NCBI RefSeq assembly: GCF_933775445.1
Contig: NC_065876.1
Location: 9,300,001 to 9,364,000, forward strand
Direction of reading: 5' to 3'
From: Argentina anserina
Lineage: Eukaryota > Streptophyta > Magnoliopsida > Rosales > Rosaceae
DNA length: 64,000 bases
The translations under genes and the position numbers were made by a program. This document shows positions 59,311-64,000 of this stretch, piece by piece (positions within the stretch are counted from its first letter, which is position 1; every line of letters begins with the position of its first letter). A model generated the notes under the pieces. It searched no databases. It was not told the origin of the DNA and saw only the letters and a list, made by a program, of their open reading frames with translations.

Positions 59311-59789
59311 AAGGCGTCTACTCGGCCCCCGGAGATTACATCTACTTCAAGTCCCAGGTTCCTCTTCACAAGATCCCAGTATGTCTACTTCTCGATCAAC
59401 CCTTTACGTTTTTCTCTACATTTTTGTGTAAAGGTTAAGTCTTTAGCTTCATTTACTTATTGGGTTTTGGTGTTACTGTGTTAGTCTCACTCTCTGCAAT
59501 CAAGTTTATGTTTTTTCTTGTGGTTGTGAGAATTATATGACATGGGTTTGCCTCAAGTTTGAGTTTTTAAATGTGGAAGGCTTCTAATTCTGTCCAGATT
59601 GTTGGTTTTCAAGTGGAAAGTTTTCTCCTTTTTTAGATGTAGAGTTTTCTGCTTATGCGTTCAATGGTGGTTTGATGTGTTGGTTTGTATGGAAATACTG
59701 TGTATTTGCAGATTGGCACAAAGCAGTGGCGATACTATGATTTTGGTCCGAAAGCAGTAACTCCACTTATTTGTCTTCCTGGAACAGCA
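59311..59789 (+). pseudogene. Inverted partial copy of the maspardin gene (exon 1, intron 1, part of exon 2)
   Basis: Begins AAGGCGTCTACTCGGCCCCC, keeps the intron with both splice sites (GTATGT and TTTGCAG), and stops abruptly within exon 2 at CTTCCTGGAACAGCA, before unrelated TGAGCGAC. The retained intron rules out a retrocopy, so this is a DNA-level duplication. The ATG was not copied: the left junction falls immediately after it. The truncated piece is 139 bp upstream of the NYN gene start and could now be part of its promoter or leader. Confidence 0.93.
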
Positions 59790-59928
59790 TGAGCGACTAA
59801 AAACCCAGGCACCCAGCTAAAACCTTTTCTTTCATTGCTATCATTATTCAATTTCACAAAGCTTAGCTCTGGGTTCTTCATTCTTCCTTCCATTCATCCC
59901 AAACCATAACACCCCAACCTCTACCAAT

Positions 59929-61005
59929 ATGATCAAACTTCGCAACTTTTCCATCCCAATTCACCCCAAAACCTCACAAACCTTAAACCCCTTCACTCTC
60001 TTCATCAAACATTCTCACTTCCTATCCAGCCCTCCTCTCAATTCACCCCCCAAAACCTCCCAACCCTGCGTCGCAATCTTCTGGGACTTACAAACCAGAC
60101 CCCCCAAATCCGTCACTCCCTTCGAGGCCGCCGCCCGCCTCATTACAGCCGCTTCTTCCTTCGGCCAAGTCAGGCACATGATCGCCTACGCGACCCCCCA
60201 CGCGTTCAGCTCTGTTCCTCAGGTTGTGGGGAAGATAAGGAGAGAGAGGAACAGGGTCGTGATACGAGACGAGCCCAACGTTTGTAGGGTCTGTGGGAGG
60301 AGGTTTTATACCAAGGAGAAGCTTGTGAACCACTTCCAGGTTCATGAGAGGGAGCACATGAAGAGGCTGAGTCAAATCGAGTCGGCGAGGGGGAGTAGGA
60401 GGGTGAAGCTGGTGGGGAAGTATGCAATGAAGATGGAGAAGTATAGGAATGCGGTTAGGGATGTGATGATTCCGAAACAAGGGAATGGTTTGGTGAGTGA
60501 GCTGAAGAGGGCGGGGTTTCGGGTGAAGACTGCGAGTGGTGAGAGATGTGGAGTTGTGGCATTGAGAGATGACATCGTGGGGATGATGGAGGAGAAGAGG
60601 TTTGAGTGTATGGTGCTTGTTTCGGATGAGAGTGAGTTTGTGGAGGTTGTGATGGAGGCGAGGAGGAGGTGTGTGAGGACTGTTGCTGTGGGGGGTGATT
60701 TGGGAGATGGGGTGCTGAAGAGGGCTGCTGACTCGGGGTTTTTGTGGAGGGAGGTTTTGGTGGGGAAGGCTAAGAAGGAGGCAGTTAAGGTTGTGGGGAA
60801 GTGGAAGGACCGCGATGTGTTGAAGAGGTTGGAGTGGAAGTATGAGCCTGATGAGGATAGGAGGGTGCATTGCTTAGATGATGAAGTCGAGGATGAGGAG
60901 ATTGGGAGTGTTGTTGGTGGGATGAAGGAGAATTGTTTGCGGAATGATGGTAACAGAAAATGGTGGGAGCTTGACTCTGATGCTGATGCCGATGCCGTTT
61001 CATAG
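59929..61005 (+). CDS. NYN-domain (PIN-like RNase) protein with a C2H2 zinc finger
   Basis: Intronless, 358 aa. The N-terminal 45 residues are rich in Ser, Pro, Lys and His with few acidic residues, consistent with an organelle transit peptide. The NYN motif VAIFWDLQTRPP (residues 48-59) supplies the first catalytic Asp, followed by helices FEAAARLITAASSFG and YATPHAF. A canonical C2H2 finger lies at C119-x2-C122-x12-H135-x3-H139. The second half of the NYN fold follows (ELKRAGFRVKTASGERCGVV, CMVLVSDESEFVEVVMEARR). It ends acidic with WELDSDADADA. Relatives annotated as 'putative endonuclease or glycosyl hydrolase' are thought to act on organellar RNA. The codons use G at third position far more than neighbouring genes. 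The 5' flank is the inverted maspardin fragment. Confidence 0.9.
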   Translation: MIKLRNFSIPIHPKTSQTLNPFTLFIKHSHFLSSPPLNSPPKTSQPCVAIFWDLQTRPPKSVTPFEAAARLITAASSFGQVRHMIAYATPHAFSSVPQVVGKIRRERNRVVIRDEPNVCRVCGRRFYTKEKLVNHFQVHEREHMKRLSQIESARGSRRVKLVGKYAMKMEKYRNAVRDVMIPKQGNGLVSELKRAGFRVKTASGERCGVVALRDDIVGMMEEKRFECMVLVSDESEFVEVVMEARRRCVRTVAVGGDLGDGVLKRAADSGFLWREVLVGKAKKEAVKVVGKWKDRDVLKRLEWKYEPDEDRRVHCLDDEVEDEEIGSVVGGMKENCLRNDGNRKWWELDSDADADAVS

Positions 61006-64000
61006 CAACCATGCGAATGACTGTTTCTGCCTTTCTGGTGGATAATGAGTATGTTACTTTGATTTTTAGACAATAGATTGCTGAACAAATACATTTTGAG
61101 ATGATTCATGTAGAAATTTTTGGCAGGAATTCCTTTGCTGGTGACTAATAAGGAGACAGTATCATTGAGGATTGCCTGTGTGGAAGTGTATCAGTCCAAT
61201 TTATGACCACAGGCTAGGGCTGGCTTAAATGGACGGAGGGAGGATCAATGGGGTTAAGCAGTACTAGTTGGAATTGGCCGAAAAAATAATCAAACAATGA
61301 GAGCCATAGTTAAGGTTTCGCATGGGAAGTCCTGCTCTTCGTACAGTAGACCACTGCCAGAAGGTGTGCAATGGACCTTAACTACTTATTTCAGATTGGA
61401 GGTCGTTGTGTGCTATATCCGTACTTTTGGTAAAGTAAATCACAGCAGAAGGTGCAAGAAAAGCAATATTCGTGACTGCATTGTACAATTGGAGAACTTA
61501 AAACTGAACTGAGAGGCTGTAAGGATTTGGTTTAATAAAAGATGGTTTGGAATTCATAGTCTTGATTCCTGTTAGTGCTAGCTTGTAGCAGTGATGAAGA
61601 ATTGAGAGAATCTGAGTAAGAGGGTTGCTGGAAAGGGTAGATAATTTTTGCCTAGACTTCAAAACTTCTGTTTGTAGGGTACTCATAGTGGAGATGGAGA
61701 TGCCGGTTGTCTTCTGTTGTTTCTTAGAACTTGGTAGTTCATCTCAAGGGATGGTAGAAGCATCTGTTTTTAGTGTTGGAACTTCATTGCTTCCACCAGA
61801 CGTTCTAGAGCTGCTGTGCCATTTAAGAGTGACTGGATATTGTTTTGTAGATGTCCTTTGCTGCCGAGAACTGGGTTTTGGTTTGAACACAATTGTACTC
61901 GTTGGTAGAAAATATAATGTTGTACCATCTAAGTATCTGTTGACATGTTCATTGTAAAACAGAATGTTTCACTCGCTTTCCCCAAAATGCTTTTCCATTT
62001 TTCCATTTTTCCATCCCCTATGTCTAAATTGATTGGAATCTGTTGTATGTATTCATCGCACTCTTCTGCATGGACAGATGAACTATAACTTGGTTAATGT
62101 GAAGACGTTTCCATTCCTTGTTTGACAAGGCACGCGGGGAAATGGATCTTTACCGAAAGAGGGGAAAAATGGTGTCGTTCAGCCTCAGTGGGTTTGTCTT
62201 TTGCTTGTTAACTCTCATTTGCATATTTTACAATGGAAGTCTCAACAAGGGTATTCACATTTCTATTTTTGCCAACAATATCAAACACTCTTGAAACCTG
62301 CTTTTGCAATTACAGAGTAATTACTTGCCACTGCCAGTCGCCATTCTCAAAAAATGAGTTGGTACTTGCATACCAGATTTAAGTTTGATATAAGATTGCT
62401 GGTTGTGTGGTACTGCAAATTATCTGCTTAGTACAACTTCAGATGATTGATACTACAATTGTAAATTATAAGTTTTTGTTTTGAGAGGACAGTGGTTATG
62501 TACCATTTCCTTCATCAAATGCCTGGAGATAAAATATGCGGGATAGACACATCACACATGGTTGTTAAACCAGACCAGAAAAACGATTTCTCTTGTAAGA
62601 AATACAACTCGTAGCCAAGCCTTTTTGTTTTGTTTAAGGCAATACAACTTCTAAGTTTAACTATAGTCCGCAACATCAAACAGCATACAGGACAACCTTC
62701 CTGGTAAAGTTTCAGTGATACGAAAGAAACCTAGTCATTCTGGAATACAGCCCCCCAATTAAACCTTTTGGAGCCACAGTAAATATTTAAAGTAATGGAT
62801 ACTGTGCAAGCAAAAGAAAAGAATAAAATGGATGTGCTCCAAATGTACAAAAAAGTGAGCTATTGTCCGAGTAAAGCTGTAATGTGAGCAGACTTGATTC
62901 AACAGACAAAAGATTAGCTGACCAATCTACCGGTGCTCAATACATTCTTCCTAAGAAAGATTGAAACATCACAAGGCACATACGCCGCCAATCTATCTTA
63001 AATCTCCCAGGATCCTGATACAAGTATACCACTTTGATAAACTATGTAGTCATGCTTCTCATCTACATATAAGCCTTATGAGGGTCCTAATGCAAAGGCG
63101 CAAAGCCCACCTTCCCAAAATTGTAATACAGGAAAAAGTACTTGAAAATGAATAAAAGAGAAAAGAACAAATCTATAGACAGACATCTTCGTTGAAAATT
63201 TGAACCGAACCAAAGACAGCTACTTCTGAAACAATACTTATGGAGCTTCACAATTTCTTATCAACTATGATCAGTATTGTGGAGATTTGTTTAATCAAGA
63301 AGCAGGAGCAACATAAAAATGACTAACCAGAGAAAAGAAAATCCTAGTGCTCAATGAAATGCATTCTACAAGAGTGGAGAACCACAAAACTGCACCCAAA
63401 CTACTAAAACAGACAGAAAACCAATACCAGAATGAACTAGCAGAACGAGCTGTGTCATTATAATACGAATGACACCAAAGGGACCAGAACACAATATAGC
63501 ATTTGCATGGGTCCAGCAGTCAAAGAATCAAAACTAGATCCATGCCAATAAAAGGGTAAATAAAATATCAGTACGGAACTGCAAGATAATTTCAGTAGTA
63601 TGTTGATAGTAAGGTGAAATTATGCATCATGACATAGCACAACAGTATAGCAAAAAGAAATCATTATACTCCAAAGCAGTGAAATAAACACAGTAAAAAA
63701 GTCAAGAACTAATATAAACATTTCAAATTCCGGAATGCACAAATGTCATTTTATTGGAATTATTTAAAAATAAAAGATTAAGTCCCACAAACCAGCAAAA
63801 TCTTTTGTTCTATGAGTCAAGAGCTGTACAGCAAACACTAAAAATGAACATCCTAATTGAAAGAGGAAGCAGCATGTGGAAAACCTCTGAGATGCCTCCA
63901 GTATTTGTTTTTGGTACAACTCAAGTATGCCCAGCCACTGAAAGCTCTCAACCAACAAAAATCAACCCATCATCGAACTACATCCATCTTCTGATCACTA
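61006..64000. other. 3' flank of the NYN gene and gene-free sequence to the window end
   Basis: No gene, RNA or transposon end can be supported. At the extreme right, the minus strand of 63970-64000 can be read as SDQKMDVVR and stop, which might be the C-terminus of a minus-strand gene beyond the window, but this is too short to claim. Confidence 0.35.

Noticed and set aside
59311..59789. Processed retrocopy of maspardin
   Set aside because: Intron 1 is retained with both splice sites, so it arose by DNA duplication.
60088..60870. Long minus-strand open frames (260 and 245 codons) opposite the NYN gene
   Set aside because: They mirror the G-rich third positions of the real gene. Composition is Leu/His/Pro- or Ser/Thr-rich without domains; shadow frames.
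61625..61957. 110-codon frame (+) after the NYN gene
   Set aside because: No family resemblance and no splice or codon-bias support; likely 3' flanking sequence.

Overview
This is nuclear DNA of a flowering plant, a eudicot. The evidence is multi-exon genes with GT-AG introns, Arabidopsis-like families (KEULE/Sec1, DHHC PATs, DUF641, CML13, DUF1442, maspardin), many hAT/MULE MITEs, a short-LTR copia element and a nuclear plastid-DNA insert. Rosaceae is my guess from general likeness only.

Layout. 1-545: first exon of a minus-strand KEULE/Sec1 gene that runs off the left edge. 2002-2268: hAT MITE. 3546-5079 (-): DUF641/IRKI-like gene. 7571-7712: composite plastid insert with part of trnV-GAC. 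7952-8715: long-TIR MULE MITE. 9518-11841 (+): DHHC S-acyltransferase with 7 exons. 13080-13790 (-): decayed AN1 zinc-finger (SAP) pseudogene. 14119-16267 (+): myeloid-leukemia-factor-like gene with 6 exons. 16690-17060 (-): HSP70 C-terminal relic. 17710-18319 (+): ICT1-type peptidyl-tRNA hydrolase that has lost its GGQ exons. 19036-19794 (-): DUF1442 gene. 20-23.4 kb: gene-poor, with one 140-bp foldback. 23.4-29.45 kb (+): broken IBA57-like gene with a long repeat-bearing 5' part. 29934-32663 (-): LRR receptor pseudokinase.

33-49 kb is a transposon-rich block without intact host genes. It holds an 8-bp-TSD MITE (33298), a hAT MITE (34875), an eight-copy 25/26-bp tandem array (35870), two related hAT elements (37889 and 39626), a CACTA end (about 40680-41034), a paralogous empty site for one hAT insertion (41566) and a complete but coding-dead Ty1/copia element (42360-48969).

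50969-51412 (+): intronless CML13/14. 53292-58533 (-): maspardin-type alpha/beta hydrolase with 8 exons. 59929-61005 (+): intronless NYN-domain/C2H2 protein. The rest to 64000 shows no gene I can support.

The best candidate for something new is a 479-bp inverted copy of the 5' end of the maspardin gene (exon 1, intron 1 and part of exon 2). It lies about 0.8 kb upstream of its parent, head to head, the same length and with no mismatch found by eye. Transcription across both arms would give a very long perfect hairpin of the kind proposed for newborn MIR/siRNA loci; an assembly artefact is the main alternative. The window is also rich in broken host genes: four gene relics, at least one of which has lost its catalytic exons.

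All exon coordinates were derived by hand from reading frame, splice sites and family resemblance; no alignment was run.
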